Part shown: positions 20,571 through 32,490 of the stretch, piece after piece
Layout of the letters: each line of letters starts with the position of its first letter
How positions within the stretch are numbered: position 1 is the first letter of the stretch
From: Vombatus ursinus
Lineage: Eukaryota > Chordata > Mammalia > Diprotodontia > Vombatidae
Assembly: GCF_900497805.2 (NCBI RefSeq)
Contig: NW_020954626.1
Span: 132,518 to 196,517, forward strand
DNA length: 64,000 bases
Reading direction: 5' to 3'
Made by a program: the position numbers and the translations under genes
The notes under the pieces: model-generated
The model's input: the letters and a program-made list of their open reading frames with translations, nothing else
What the model was told of the DNA's origin: nothing
The model's database searches: none

Positions 20571-20719
20571 CGTAGTCCATTGAAGGCTTGAAAAGCTATG
20601 CAGACAAAGGCACAGAAAGAGAAGAAGGTACAAATAACAAATAGACAAAATACTATACCACAAGTTACAATATGACCAAACACATTTGCATTTTTATTAC
20701 CAAAGCCAACCATTTGTTT

Positions 20720-21270
20720 ATTTTAAATTAAATGTTGTACTTTACCTAACCAAATGAAAATAAGCTTGAAATTCACAATTATTTTATAATATCCCATTTG
20801 GCCGAGGCTGATTCTGGGTTCAGCCTGTTACATGGTAGTTAAAAGATGTAACTTAAGTAGATAAACAGATACTAATTCTTCTTATTGGAAGGATTAATGG
20901 AATCCTGAATTTCCTAATTTGTTTTTTCAGTGCTGCCAAAAAATTATACTCTACTGGTCTTTGGTCATAACATAACTAATCCAATGCAATCTAATTCACA
21001 GTTTACTGAAATATTTTCCCTTTTTAGGAAAAAAAAAGTTCAGTTATCCTATTAGGGGAGTGAGCTAAAGAAAAATACTGTAAATGACTTTTATGTTTTA
21101 CTACTTTTTATTTCAAAATATATTTGTAAATATGTGAATTAATAAGTTTCTGAGTATAAATGAAAACAGAACTAAAATTAAATTAATATATTCTCCTTTT
21201 TATGATCTATTTAAATTTTCATTTGTAGAACGGAGAAAACTTTAATTACATTTGCTACAGATATAATGAA
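20720..21270. other. Intergenic sequence, nothing recognised
   Basis: AT-rich sequence between two repeats. No coding or repeat signal is seen. Confidence 0.5.
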
Positions 21271-21274
21271 AGAA

Positions 21275-22490
21275 TAACAGAATTACAGAGGTGGAAGTAA
21301 CTTCAGAAGTCTTCTAGTCCAACTCATACCTGAAATTAAATCTTTTCTATAACACCTAAACAAGCAATTATTCAGCCTTTTCTTTAAGATTTCTAATGGA
21401 GGGGTGGAAGGTGGCAACTACTTCCAGGGAGGTCCATTCTACTTTGGGACAGCTCTAGTTTTTAAGAATGTGTTCCTTATACAGAATTAAAATCTGCCTC
21501 TCTGTAGCTTCTAAACCTTGGTCCTGATTGTATCTGTTGAGCCCAAGTAAAACAAATCTAGTCCCCTTTTCACATGATAGGCCTTCAAATATTTGAAAAC
21601 AAGTATTGTCTTCAAAAGATCCCAAGTCTTTTCTTCTCCAGGCTTAACCTCCCTAATTCCTTCAACCAATCATATTATGGCATGATTTCCAGTCCCCTCA
21701 CTATTGAAGTTGTCCTTTGAATTTTCTCCAGATTATCAATATTGTCCTAAAAATATGGCACCCAGAATTGAATCCTGCAGTTGTGGTTTAACTATTGCAG
21801 AGGACATTGAGGTTATCATCTCTCTTGTTATGAACACTATTTTTCTATTAACATAGCTTGAGTGTCTGGTTTGGTTTTTTTTTGGCTGCTTTATCATACT
21901 GTTAGGTGAAATTGAACTTACAATCCACTAGACCTCCTTCATAATAAATGCTTAATGATTTATAGATATCACCTATTGCCTAAACATGCCTCCATCATCC
22001 TGTAATTATACAGTGTTTTCTTGAACCGATGTAGGAATTTTATATTTACCCCTATTAAATTTCATTTCATTATACCCAGCCCATTTTTAGTCTGTCAAGA
22101 CTTTTTTGTGTTCTGATAACGTTGCCTACTATTTTAACTCTCTCTCATCTTCCTATTATCTACAAATTTGATTAAATATAGCAGATATCTCTTGATTTGT
22201 CATTGATTAAAAGATTGAAAGAAACAAGGACAAGGAAAGATGCTAGACAGCATTCTGAATCTGGCCGTTCACATGTTTCCAAATATATCTAACTTTACTA
22301 AAACCTAGCTTCCATCACTTCATCTTGTCCATAGGGATATTATGAGAGAGACTCTGTCAAATGCCTTGCAGAAACCTATATATGTAAACTGCATTCCCCT
22401 CAGTAATCAGTTTAATAAACTTTATGACCTGTTCTTGATTAACTCATGTTAGCTCTTAGTGATCATCACTCTCCTTTTTAAGTGTGTACA
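21275..22490 (-). mobile_element. L3/CR1-clade LINE, long 3' part
   Basis: Plus-strand text is the antisense of a CR1-type ORF2 end and 3'UTR: GGAAGTAACTTCAGAAGTC, CTTCTCCAGGCTTAACCTCC, TATGGCACCCAGAATTGAAT, TCTGTCAAATGCCTTGCAGA and TGACCTGTTCTTGATTAACT, in the expected order. About 1.2 kb. The reading frame is heavily decayed. Confidence 0.85.
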
Positions 22491-22599
22491 AACCATTTCC
22501 TTAATCCTTTTAAATAATATGTTCCAGAAGTTTGCCAGAAACACCATAGATTTCTGAGTTCTCTTAATTTCATGATATTGGAAGATATGTACACATGAC

Positions 22600-22700
22600 T
22601 AGAAAGAGAGAGGTTGTATACAAAAATATTTATAGTAGCGCTTTCTGTTTTTGCCAAGAAAACAAGAGGAGTGCACATCAATTGGGGGAATTTCCCTTTA
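22600..22700 (+). repeat. L1 ORF2 3' fragment
   Basis: TACAAAAATATTTATAGTAG, followed by GCCAAGAAAAC and then CACATCAATTGGGGGAA, is a diverged copy of the segment seen intact in the L1 at 12890-12960. Confidence 0.6.
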
Positions 22701-23129
22701 CCACAGTGCCATAACTCCATCTCTGGAGGGGCTTTTGAGGTCATTTAATCCAACCTTCCACCACAACATTCCTAACAGGAATTTAGATTCTGCTTGGACA
22801 TTTAGATTCTGCTTGAACAACAAACTACTTCAAAAATAAAATACAAATCTAGAAAGATAACAGTCTACATCCAAAAACCAATTATGGCAACCTAAAAGTA
22901 GAAGTGTGTGCTGTCAGGACTTGAAAGAAGACATGCAAGGTAATTAAAGCAGAATTGCAACAATTGCAAAAGAAAAGTCATAGGCAAGTGCCACAGGATT
23001 TACACCTACTAATTTTAAAGAGGCTCAAGAAGAAATAATGATTGCAAAATACTGAAAGACAAAGATTACACTAGAGAAAAGCTGAAAACAAAAATGAAGT
23101 TGCAAAGTCAGCTAAGCACTGAAGATACT

Positions 23130-23171
23130 AAGAGAAAAAAGGGGCTCACAGTCTAGTGGGGGTGACATGGC

Positions 23172-23224
<53 letters not shown>

Positions 23225-23650
23225 ATGCATAGTCTTAGAAGGCACTAAGATTAAGGAAGACTGGGAGTGTCTTCTTGCAGGTGGTGGGACATCTGGTGCA
23301 GACATTCAGTATGGGGAGATTAAGTGTTGTGTTGGAGGAGGCCAGGGTCACTGGACTGCAGGGGGTATACAGAAGGGAGTAAGGTATAGGAGGACTGGAA
23401 AGGAAAGAAAAGGCCTGGTTATGGAGGGCTTCAAAAGCTGAATAGCAGATTTTATATTCAATCATGAAGGTAACAGGGAGGCACTGTAGTTTATTGAATG
23501 GAGGGTGCTATGGTCAAACCTGTGGTTTAGGAAGGTCAGTGTGACAGATGAGTGGAAGAGGAGCTGGAATAAAGAGAGACTTGAGGCAGGGAGAAGAACC
23601 AGCAAGGGATTGCAATCATATACAGCGAGGTCGTTAGGGTCTGTACCAGG
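23130..23650 (+). repeat. Unassigned old dispersed repeat (family U)
   Basis: GGGCTCACAGTCTAGTGGGG, TATGGAGGGCTTCAAAAGCT and GGTTTAGGAAGGTCAGTGTG match other family U copies. A (TG)n array sits near its 5' end. Confidence 0.6.
23175..23220. repeat. (TG)n microsatellite
   Basis: About 20 TG units with one TA interruption, inside the family U copy. Confidence 0.95.
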
Positions 23651-23684
23651 GAGCAGAATTGATGGAATAGAACAAATAAATCAG

Positions 23685-23760
23685 TCATACTATCACAGAA
23701 CTTTAAAGCTGGAAAAGACCCCAGAGATCATCTAATCTTAATGGTTCACAATAAAGGGTC
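23685..23760 (-). repeat. L3/CR1 3'-end fragment
   Basis: TATCACAGAACTTTAAAGCT...GACCCCAGAGATCATCTAAT is the short antisense CR1-type terminal motif. Confidence 0.5.
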
Positions 23761-24245
23761 TAAGACCCTTGGGTGATGGCAGATTTTTTTATAAAGTATT
23801 CATGAATCTACATGCCAGTCTATAACTAAGCAAACATTTTCTATAGACCTAGTAAATAATGTGTCCGTTGTAGCCTTTATAGACGACAGGGTCATTCTCC
23901 CAATCTCATACTTCAAACTGTCCCCAGAGATTGGTTTAATCTTCATTGTGACCTTTCTCCAAGTTACATACCAACTCAAGACTTTGAATGTCTTTCTCAA
24001 CAGATGAAAATACAGACCATACCCCCACCCCCATATCCTTTATTGAGTGGAAAAACATAATTTTCAGTATTACTATCCCAGGGTCCTATTTGTGTTGTTT
24101 CAGAAGAACCTAGACAGGGTCTCTCCTCGCCACCTTTCCCCCTGCCCCCAGAATTGCTTATCGGTGGATTTCCTTGCTGCCACCCAAATCCATTCAGTAT
24201 TGTAGAAACTCTTTTGATCAAGCCTGGGGGCTTTGAACTATTTTC

Positions 24246-24414
24246 TTTTTCTTTTTCTTTTTTTTTTTTTGGTTAGGCAGTTGGGGTTAAGTGATTTGCC
24301 CAGGGTCACACAGCTACTAAGTGTCAAGTATTTGAGTCTGAGACTGGATTTGAACTCAGGTGCTCCTGACTTCTGGGCTGGTGCTCTATCCACTGTACCA
24401 CCTAGCTGTCCCAA
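24246..24414 (-). mobile_element. tRNA-derived CORE-SINE, young
   Basis: Minus-strand head GGGACAGCTAGGTGGTACAG, with CORE and a long T-rich stretch at its plus-strand left end. A perfect 15-bp duplication CTTTGAACTATTTTC lies at 24231-24245 and 24415-24429. Confidence 0.92.
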
Positions 24415-24911
24415 CTTTGAACTATTTTCAAAAATATTTTTGTAACTGTATTTCAATATAACTCATTTTCTTTGTAATATTATTCTGAGGAAGGATCTGT
24501 AGGCTTCACCAGACTGGCAATGGAGGTCTAAGACACAAAAAATGTTAAGAATCCCTGCACTAATCTTTCCCTTAGAGTTGGGGTCAAATGACTTGTCCCA
24601 AGGCGATGACCTCCTGTGCTGCCAGGCCAAGACCATTCATAATCTGTAGGTAGTACCTAGCTATGGTAGCGTGGTCTACAGAGTCTCTCCTGGCCTCAGA
24701 TGTCTCCTAGTCTTCCATTGGGAAGTTCTGGTCCTATTGTTCCACCACTTTCCAGATTTCAAAAGGGAATGTTGACAAATTCCAGGTCCTATTTTGCTTT
24801 GAAGAGGTGGGCAAGGAAACTGGCTGAGTCATAGTTTCTACTCCGTCCACCCCTTCCTAACCTGTCTTCGGATTTGTTCGTTCTTACCACGTGGTCAGCT
24901 AACAGGTTGAC

Positions 24912-25110
24912 TATATATACATATGTGTGTATATGTTTATATGCATGTATGCATGTTTATATATATACGCACATATATATCAGGTTATATAGACACAGAC
25001 AGGAAGTATAAGGTCAATTTATGTATATATACGTATATGTATATGTGTGTGTTTGTGTGTATATCAGGTTATATAGACACAAGCAGAAAGTATAAGCTCA
25101 GTTTCAGCAA
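24912..25110. repeat. AT-rich microsatellite with an ~84-bp tandem duplication
   Basis: TATA/TGTA repeats enclose two copies of CAGGTTATATAGACACA (24981 and 25065) followed by AGTATAAG(G/C)TCA(A/G)TTT. Period 84 bp, a few differences between copies. Confidence 0.8.
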
Positions 25111-25364
25111 CCCCTTCCACTCTTCCATGAGGCTTATTCCTTCTAGGTGAAAAAAGATAAGACATATTTAAAAAATTCTTAGTCTATGAGCTGTATCTCA
25201 CGGTACAGCTTTTGGGAAGGAAGGTTCCTTCAGCATTGGCAAACCTCAGGATTGCCCAATGGGAAAAAGTAATTTTTATTCAAGGCCCCCATTGGTGGAG
25301 GCTGGACCAGGCAAAAATATAACTAATATAATTATCAATGATTGGGAAGCCCTATTTCTAACCC

Positions 25365-25520
25365 ATCGGAAAAGGAAGTCAGCCTAATACTACCTGTGCG
25401 ACATTGGACAAGTCCGTTAATCATCCTAAGCCTCCATTTCCTCGCCTATAAAATGGGAGAGTTGGACAAGATGGCTTCTGAGATCCCTTTCAGCTCTGAA
25501 GCTGTCATCCTATGAGCTTA
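25365..25520 (+). repeat. MIR-type SINE
   Basis: GTGCGACATTGGACAAGTCC, CCTCCATTTCCTCGCCTATA and GATCCCTTTCAGCTCTGAAG follow MIR order. Confidence 0.8.
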
Positions 25521-25794
25521 TGGATCCTCACTGGGGCATGATTCAGAGCTGCTGTATCTGATACAATGAACCTCATCCTTGGTCGGCATTAGCCCTTCAT
25601 GTCAGGGTCCTTGCTGCCCCTTGGCTCAGGACAACTTCTTCCATTCCTCTAGGTAGCTGAAGGTTTCCTAAATGGAGATGCAGTAGCTCTCAGTGCGATA
25701 ACAATTACAGAAATGTTCTCCCGACAAAGGAAAGATAAGGCACGAATAAAACAACAGCAATAGAGCTACCAGTAATACAATGCTACAAATCACT

Positions 25795-25990
25795 TTCCTA
25801 GAATCACCTCAATCCTCACCAACCCTGTGAGGTAGACACGGCAGGTAGTATTATCTTAACTTTACAGATGGGGAAACTGAGGCCCAGAGAAATTAGTGTC
25901 ATGCCCATGGCCAAACTGTTAGCTAGTGGCAGGTATGGGATACAAACCCAAGTCTTATGACTCAGAAATTTTTTTGCCATTGTGTTATAG
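25795..25990 (-). repeat. MIR-type SINE
   Basis: CCTCACCAACCCTGTGAGGT, TTACAGATGGGGAAACTGAG and GCCCATGGCCAAACTGTTAG are antisense MIR. Confidence 0.8.
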
Positions 25991-26049
25991 TTACTTATAT
26001 TTTTATGTCCCTGAGCCCAGTACAGTAATTTTCACAATGTCTATATATA

Positions 26050-26830
26050 TATATCTAATAAATTAAATTAAGTAAACATTTGCTAAGCACCTACTATGTA
26101 TCATGCCCTATGGTAGATGATGGGAATACAAAAGCGAAAACAAAAACCACCCATAGGCTCAAAGAACTAATTCTACTAGGGAGAAATAACATGTGTACAA
26201 ATAAGGAAATACCAAAAACATGCAAAATAAATACGAAGTAATTTGAGGTAAGGGGAGTACTAACAACCTGGAGAATTAAGAAAGGCTTATTGAAGGAAGT
26301 GTCGTGTGAGTTGAGACTTGAATGAAGCTAAGGATTTCAAAAAGGAGAGATGAGGAGGAAGAGGACGTGGGATGGAGATGGGGCCTGAGGGGAACAACCT
26401 GTTAAAAGGTGTGGAGGAAGGAGATGGAATGCTGTGTATGGGGAACTGCAAAAGGCCAGTTTGACAGGAACGCACACCATGCGAAGGATGTGTAATCATC
26501 CAGGAAAAAATAGGCTGGAGTCAGACTGGAAAGGATTTTTAAATAGCAGGCATTGAAGAGTTGCACTTTATCTTAGAAGCAAAAGAGAGACATTGGAGCT
26601 ACTTGAACAGAGGAGTGACATGGGTAGACCTGTACTTTAGGAAAATCACTTTGGTGTCTGTGCAGAAGATGGATTGGGAAAAGAAGAAACGAAGTACAGA
26701 GACCAATTATAAGGCTCTTGCAATTGTCCAGCTAAGATGTGATGAAGGCCTGAATTAGAATAGTGGTCATGTGAGAGGACAGAAAGGAGCATGAGGGCCA
26801 AATTTCTGTTGAATCAGAACTTTTTAAAAG
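26050..26830 (+). repeat. Unassigned old dispersed repeat (family U), longest copy
   Basis: About 780 bp, from AAACATTTGCTAAGCACCTA and GGTAGATGATGGGAATACAA, through GAGAAATAACATGTGTACAA, AGAAAGGCTTATTGAAGGAA, GACATTGGAGCTACTTGAAC and AATCACTTTGGTGTCTGTGC, to ATTGTCCAGCTAAGATGTGA. It is the best reference copy for the family in this window. Confidence 0.65.
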
Positions 26831-26869
26831 TTCTGATTTAAACTCTTTAAAAAAAAAGTTTTATTGATG

Positions 26870-27180
26870 TTTTTAATCTTTACAGAATACCTTTTCCTTT
26901 CAGATACATCTCAAGCATCACCTTTCTATATGAAGATATAGCTGGTCCTCTCTCCCAAACTACCTTGCATTTAACTACTTTGTATTTGCTTGTATTTATT
27001 CTCCTCATATTTATTCCATATCTACTTAGATATGTACTTTTTATTTTACCCATTAGAATGTAAGTTGTTTTTTAGTAGGGATTGTTTAACTCTTTCTATT
27101 TGTGTCCCCAGTACTAACACAGTGACCGACACTCAGTGGTCATTCAATAAATGCTTGTCTGTAGATTGTATGATTGATTT
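26870..27180 (+). repeat. L2-like LINE 3' end
   Basis: TTAGAATGTAAGTTGTTTTT, TGTGTCCCCAGTACTAACAC and CATTCAATAAATGCTTGTCT are L2 terminal landmarks. Confidence 0.7.
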
Positions 27181-27324
27181 ACATTAGAGCCCTTTCCTTC
27201 CCCACCACCCTCCAGTGCTCTCTCTTATAACAAATAAAAATAATTAATCAGCAATATGCAATGCAGAATTTTTTTCCTCATAGTGTATATTCCATCCTAT
27301 TTTCTCACCTCCATGAGGAAGAGA

Positions 27325-27405
27325 CTATATCTATATCTACATACATACATACATATACACACATGTGTATACATGCACACATATGTATGTATATATAATT
27401 CTCTT
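27325..27405. repeat. TATC/CATA microsatellite
   Basis: Mixed (TATC), (CATA) and (CACA) units. Confidence 0.85.
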
Positions 27406-27509
27406 TTCTAAGACTTTCATTGTTGACATTTTTAATTATTCAGAGTTGAAGTTATAGTGATTTTTTTTTCTTTTTTACGCTACTATAATAGTTTTATATA
27501 CTTTTCTCT

Positions 27510-29180
27510 TGGTTCTGTTTACAGCCAGCAATCAATATGAGTTCAAATAATGCAAAACTCAATTTAGTGTGAATTACAAAATGATATCAGGTCTCATTTT
27601 ATGCAAACCCAAATTCAATTATAGTGATACCATGGATGATAATGGAGGGTTGTCTTCAGTCTGCACTTTCTTATCATTGTGAGTGGATATGATATAGTGC
27701 TGCGTACTCTATTGCCAACAGATTGTGTTAATCTTTTTTAAAAAGAGCCCTTAACAAAATGGACAAGAAGAAGAATATTTCAGATAGAAACACTGCCAAT
27801 ACAAAAGGAAGAGGAGGAGGAAAAAGAGGAGGAGGAGGAAAAAAGACAGAAAAAGAGGACGAGGAGGAAGAGGAGGAGGAGAAGAAGAAGAAACTGCTTG
27901 CTATTACATTAGAACAGATATATAACTGACCAGCATAGACATGGTCTTAACTCTAAAACAGGGTAAGATGTCAGAATGCTTGAATCTGTGGTACAGAATA
28001 TTATAAAGCGCAGAGGAGAAGTAAAAGAAAAAGGCAAAATTGTGTCAGCTTTTGTTGGTTTGTAAACAACTACAAGGAACAGAAGTGTTAACAGTGATAG
28101 AAATGGAGTCTTTAGCTCTCTGGTTTGACAGTTGCAAAAAAGCCCACTCCTCTTAGCAGAGTATGCATTCAGGCAAAAGCTTCAAGTTTATTTAAGGTAG
28201 GGAAAGAACACAGAAATGAAGCAGATAATGAAAAAACTTTTACTACAAGTGTTGGTTGGTTTAACCACTTTTAAAATCAAATTCTATTGCATAAGTTTAA
28301 AATTACTGGAGAAGCGGCCAGTACATATGAGGACATCGTAGCTGAATGTCCTGATGAAAATAATCAAAGGTGTATATACACTGATCAGCAGTTTTTAATG
28401 TGAATGAGACTGGTTTATTCTGGAAAAGGATGCCTTCCAGCTCATAAGAAAAAAAAAATTCAACCTGAATTTAAAGTGTCTAAGTATTTGCTTACCACTT
28501 TTGTTGGGAGGTAATGCAGAAGTAAGGGAATTTTAAGTTAAAATCAATGCTTGTTCACAGGTCTCAAAATCCATGAGCTCCTGAGAGGCCATACTTGTCT
28601 ATTGTTTCCAATTCTTTGGCATGGATGACTGAAGCTGTTTTCAAAGACCATTTTCAAGTTATTTTAACCAAGCTGTTGAAAAATATTGCTGGGACAACAA
28701 TATCATATTGAAAGCATTACTAATTTCAGATTATGCCCCAGGTCATCTAACTGCGCTTGGTTCTTTGTGTGAGAATGTCGGCATGCAAATTTACTGATAT
28801 GTGGATAAAGTTCATTGTACCTACCAGCATATTTATGTAGATTTTAAAAAAGTGAAGACAGTTCAGCTCATGCTGCTAAAGTATTTTAAGTGATGGTAAC
28901 AATGTTTTCATCATATTGTCATCGTAGAGAATATCTTTAGGTACAACATTCAATTACTTTTAATTTTTAAATTTTTGCTTTCTATAACTATTATTTTGTA
29001 ATAAACTTGATCAGAAATATAGTTTTCTTATCCTTTGCTCTTATATTGCATTGATAAACAGATAAAAAACTTTTAACATTTTTTCATTGGGTATTTTCAT
29101 TGGGCTGGAACCAATTAGAACATTTTACTTATAGCCATAACTTAGAATAGTGCAAGTTTAAATGTGACTACTTCATGGAA
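27510..29180 (+). mobile_element. TcMar-Tigger (pogo) DNA transposon, decayed
   Basis: The plus strand retains transposase blocks in order. From 28251 there is VGWFNHF, then KITGEAASTYEDI, then NVNETGLFWKRMPSS at 28397-28441, and SDYAPGH around 28726. These match the Tigger core WFxRFKKRxxLHNxKITGEAAS...NVDETGLFWKKMPS...LLDNAPGHP. The first catalytic Asp of the DDE triad is Asn here (NVNETG), while the second Asp (in DYAPGH) remains. The frame is broken by several stops and shifts, and a purine-rich GGA/GAA stretch (27806-27890) has expanded near the N-terminal part. Terminal inverted repeats were not resolved. Confidence 0.85.
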
Positions 29181-29209
29181 CTGATTATTTGCACTTATTT
29201 GGACTGAGC

Positions 29210-29770
29210 TGTATTTTTTTCTGCCATAAATTCATACAGATCTCATGTGCCTCTGAATTCCTGATATCCATAATTTCTTACTGTATGGTAATATTTTATA
29301 TTCCTTTTCCATGGTGATTTTTTTAGTCATCCCCAGATCAGTGGGCACGCACTTCTTTTCCAATTCTCTGCTACCACAGAGAATTGGGGGGGTATGGAGA
29401 GGCAGGAATAAGCATTTATATATCACCTACTATGTGCCAGGCACCATGACAAGTGCTTTACAAAAATTATTTTACTTGATTTTCACATCAACTCTGCAAG
29501 GCTGGAGAAACCAAGGCAGACAGAAGTTAAGTGACTTGCCCAGAGTCATAAACCTGGTATCTGAGACTGGACTTGAACCCAGGTCTTCCTGATTTGGCCC
29601 AGTGCTCTATCCACTTTGCCACCTAACTGCCAACTATGAATATTTGGGAACATACTGAATCTTTGTTTCTGTCTTTGATTTCCTTGAAGTATATGCTTAT
29701 TAATGGAATTGCTGAGCTGAAGAGTGTGACAGGTTAGTCATTTGTGATAGTGAAGGCAGATTAGTCCTGG
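29210..29770 (-). mobile_element. L1 ORF2 fragment split by a MIR
   Basis: 29290-29390 and 29640-29760 read as antisense L1 3' ORF2 (TCCAATTCTCTGCTACCACA; GGAATTGCTGAGCTGAAGAG), in the order of the intact L1 text at 35700-35820. The MIR at 29405-29632 separates the halves. Confidence 0.65.
29405..29632 (-). repeat. MIR-type SINE inserted in L1
   Basis: CACCTACTATGTGCCAGGCA, AAGTTAAGTGACTTGCCCAG and CTTGAACCCAGGTCTTCCTG, ending ...TCCACTTTGCCACCTAACTG: antisense MIR with its tRNA-like head. Confidence 0.8.
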
Positions 29771-29864
29771 CATTTCAACTATATGTGGAAAATTGAATAA
29801 TTTTATTTTGTAAAAACTCTTTCCAGTACATGTGCTCATTTGATCATTTCATCAACAGCTGTTT

Positions 29865-30900
29865 TGGTCTTGCTTAGACTATTTTAATTATCATTTAACC
29901 GATCTCCCAATCTCCACTCCTTTCTCTTTTTGCTCCCATTCCCTTAAATACAGAGTAAGTATGACCTCTCCTTCCCAAAGTTCCTTTTACTTTGTACATT
30001 GATGGAGGGGAAGATAATAGTTTCCAAATCAAATTAACACCAGTGAACAGACATTTAAGCAGTCACATACAGAGAAACAAAAAAGAAATTGAGCGCTCAA
30101 ATTTAATATTAAAACATAATACTCACTTGCTAATTTTCTCCAGCTTGATCTTTCTTACACCAATTTCTTCCCTTTTCTAATCCATCCTTTTTTGCAAGTA
30201 GTTCCCTGCTCAAAATCCTTCCATGATTGTCCATTATCAACCTAATAAAATATAAACTCCTTTGTATTGAATCCAAAGCCTTCTGCCATCTGGTGCCACG
30301 CTCCCTTTCCAGCCTTATTTCACATTACTCTCCTTCACTCACTTGACTTTGCAGCCAAAATATCCAGATTTTCATTTTATTTAATAAGTAATGGAGGGCC
30401 GCTGACTTTTTGTTCCCCTTTCCAGAGGCTATTCTCTGGGCTTGGAATACACTCTTCACTCCACCAATAACCTATCTCCATGTATTGATTCCTTTCCTTA
30501 TTTGTATTCCCAGTTCGAGTGCTTCCTCGAAGTCCTCAGTGGCTCTCTCATCCAGACCATAGCAGAAAATAAAAAAAGATGTGATGTCCTATCAGATAAC
30601 CTGTATTCCAATTCCCAGGCCTCTGTGACCTTGGGCAATTAACTTCTCTGGGTTTCAGTTTTTTCATCTACAAAATAAGGGAATTAATTGTACAAGACGA
30701 TCTGGAAGTCTCAACTTTAAATCCTATATATTGAATTTCTAACCTGTTATTTATATATGTGCCTCATTCCTCTGTACATGATTGTAAAATTCCTTAAAAA
30801 GTTAGAACAATATTTTCATCTTTATGTCTCCAGTACCTAGTACCATGTTGTACACATAGATGTTTGACATTTGTTGAATTGCATTACATTTTTTACTTTT
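29865..30900 (+). repeat. L2 LINE, 3' part, with MIR inside
   Basis: CCTAATAAAATATAAACTCC, TCCAAAGCCTTCTGCCATCT, TTCCAGCCTTATTTCACATT, TGGGCTTGGAATACACTC and finally TCTCCAGTACCTAGTACCAT are successive L2 blocks. A MIR interrupts at about 30560-30725. Sequence at 29965-30150 is not clearly L2. Confidence 0.75.
30560..30725 (+). repeat. MIR-type SINE inserted in L2
   Basis: CCTCTGTGACCTTGGGCAAT, GGGTTTCAGTTTTTTCATCT and ACAAAATAAGGGAATTA are MIR CORE landmarks. Confidence 0.8.
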
Positions 30901-31317
30901 TCACTAAGAAAATAACACACCTTTACTTACAGGTCAGAAAACATCAGGCTTTTTCTTCCTCCCCCCACCCCCACCCTTTTTTTTTTTTTAAGTATAGCAA
31001 GATAACCAGTAAAACATGATTTTTCAGAGTTAGGATTAAATGAAGCCAGATCTGCCAATGTGTAACACTTCCCTTAGGCTTTCAGTCTTACTGACCTGAC
31101 AACCAGCAGCACCAGGCCCAGCAAGGCAAAAATAAGAAAAGGCTCCAAAGGCACTAGGGAAAGTGGCTATTGTTCTGGATTAGTTTAAAGACGCAGAAAA
31201 TATAATTCAGGAAATGTGGATGAGACAACACTAGGACATGCCATCCCATTATGTCTTCCATGTCTCTTCAATGGAGAATACTTGTGGATCAGCTTGGGGG
31301 AATTTGTTTTTCTAAAA

Positions 31318-31405
31318 TCTTCTTCATCGTCTTCTTCTTTTTCTTCTACTTCTTCTTCTACTGCGTCTTCTTCCTTCTTCCTCCTCTTCCTCTTCTCTTC
31401 TCCCC
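31318..31405. repeat. (CTT)n-rich microsatellite
   Basis: Imperfect TTC/CTT/CTC trinucleotide array. Ser-, Phe- or Glu-rich frames through it are artefacts. Confidence 0.9.
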
Positions 31406-31789
31406 ACCATCTTCTCACCAACCTTATTTGAGGCACCACAGGCTAGGCTCTGAATAACTTAACTCTCAGCTCCAGGGCTCTTGCCTTGAAGTGCCCAGGT
31501 TCTGATTAGTTAATACCTCGTGGTCTACTATATGGTCCACTATATCAGTCCAGCTGCTCCATTGGGTCTTCCCTGTTCTCTCTTACCATCCTCTTATTAG
31601 CACTTTTTGGCCTTGCACATTCCTTCTTTGCTTCCCCCTTCACACGCACACACCTCTTTCCGCCAGCCCTTAAAAATTTTATAGTTTTGGAACCAAACTG
31701 TATCAGCACTTCCACTGCTGCTAGAAATAGTGCTTCAGTCTATTTTTTCCTTGAGTCCACTCATTATCTCTGTAACTTTATGAACCACA

Positions 31790-31925
31790 ATATACCTCCC
31801 TGGCCACCACTGCTCTATATGTATCATGTTTCCTTCTAAGGATGTAAGTTCTTCGTAGTCAGGGACTGTCTTTGTATTCGTAGCATTTAGCAGAGTGCTT
31901 GGAACATAGTGGGATCATAGGATTG
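31790..31925 (+). repeat. L2 3'-end fragment
   Basis: TTCGTAGTCAGGGACTGTCT, TAGCATTTAGCAGAGTGCTT and GGAACATAGTGGG are the L2 terminal pattern. Confidence 0.7.
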
Positions 31926-32175
31926 TAGATTTAGAAATCACTAAGGCAATAAATGGCAAAACCAAGCTTTGAACCCAGGTCTTCCTATTACAAACGTAGT
32001 ATTTTTTCCACCATATCATACTGCCTCAGGTGCTTAAGAAATGCTTTTTCATTCATTCATTCCTCTTATGATTCTAGGATCATAGATTTAGAGGTAGAAG
32101 GTATCATAGTGGCCATCTAGTCTAATCCTAGAATTTTACAGATAAGAAAATAAAAACTTGAGGGGTTTAGTGGTT
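31925..32175 (-). repeat. MIR/CR1-related fragments
   Basis: CTTTGAACCCAGGTCTTCCT is antisense MIR. The later AGGATCATAGATTTAGAGG...GGCCATCTAGTCTAATCCT is CR1-like. The two pieces are too diverged to delimit well. Confidence 0.45.
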
Positions 32176-32384
32176 TGTTCAGAGTTTTTTCCTTTTTTGA
32201 TTTTTTCCCCTTTCTTATTCTCTGTCTCTGTCTCTTTTTAGAAGAACCGTCAGTGTTCAGGGAATTAGACCAATTGAACTGAATTGGGAAATTCTGCGTT
32301 GTCTTCACACAGACACTGTAGAATATGCTTGCCATAGCAGGTAGAAAAAAAAATAAGTAAAGTCAGGTATGAAGTGTTATCACA

Positions 32385-32490
32385 TTTTACCTTGCAGGAT
32401 TATTGCGAGGAGAAATAAGATTGTGTATGTGAAGTACTTTGAGATGCCCTGAAGAAATATGCTATATTAAATTCGTATTATGATTTTTAG
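32385..32490 (+). repeat. MIR 3'-end fragment
   Basis: GGATTATTGCGAGGAGAAAT, GTGAAGTACTTTGAGATGCC and CTATATTAAATTCGTATTA match the MIR 3' tail. Confidence 0.6.

Larger units (their letters stand above)
19975..20640 (+). repeat. Unassigned old dispersed repeat (family U), with MIR inside
   Basis: Starts with CAGCAAACATTGGTTCAGCA and CTGTGTGCCCC. Later parts read GGAGGAGATGGCACTTGAGT and TGAAGGCTTGAAAAGC. The same text recurs at about 23.1, 26.1, 44.0, 48.9, 58.2 and 62.2 kb. A MIR-like copy interrupts it at 20225-20370. No coding potential. Confidence 0.6.

Noticed and set aside
31185-31457. Ser-, Phe- or Glu-rich frames on both strands
   Set aside because: They are translations of a (CTT)n microsatellite.
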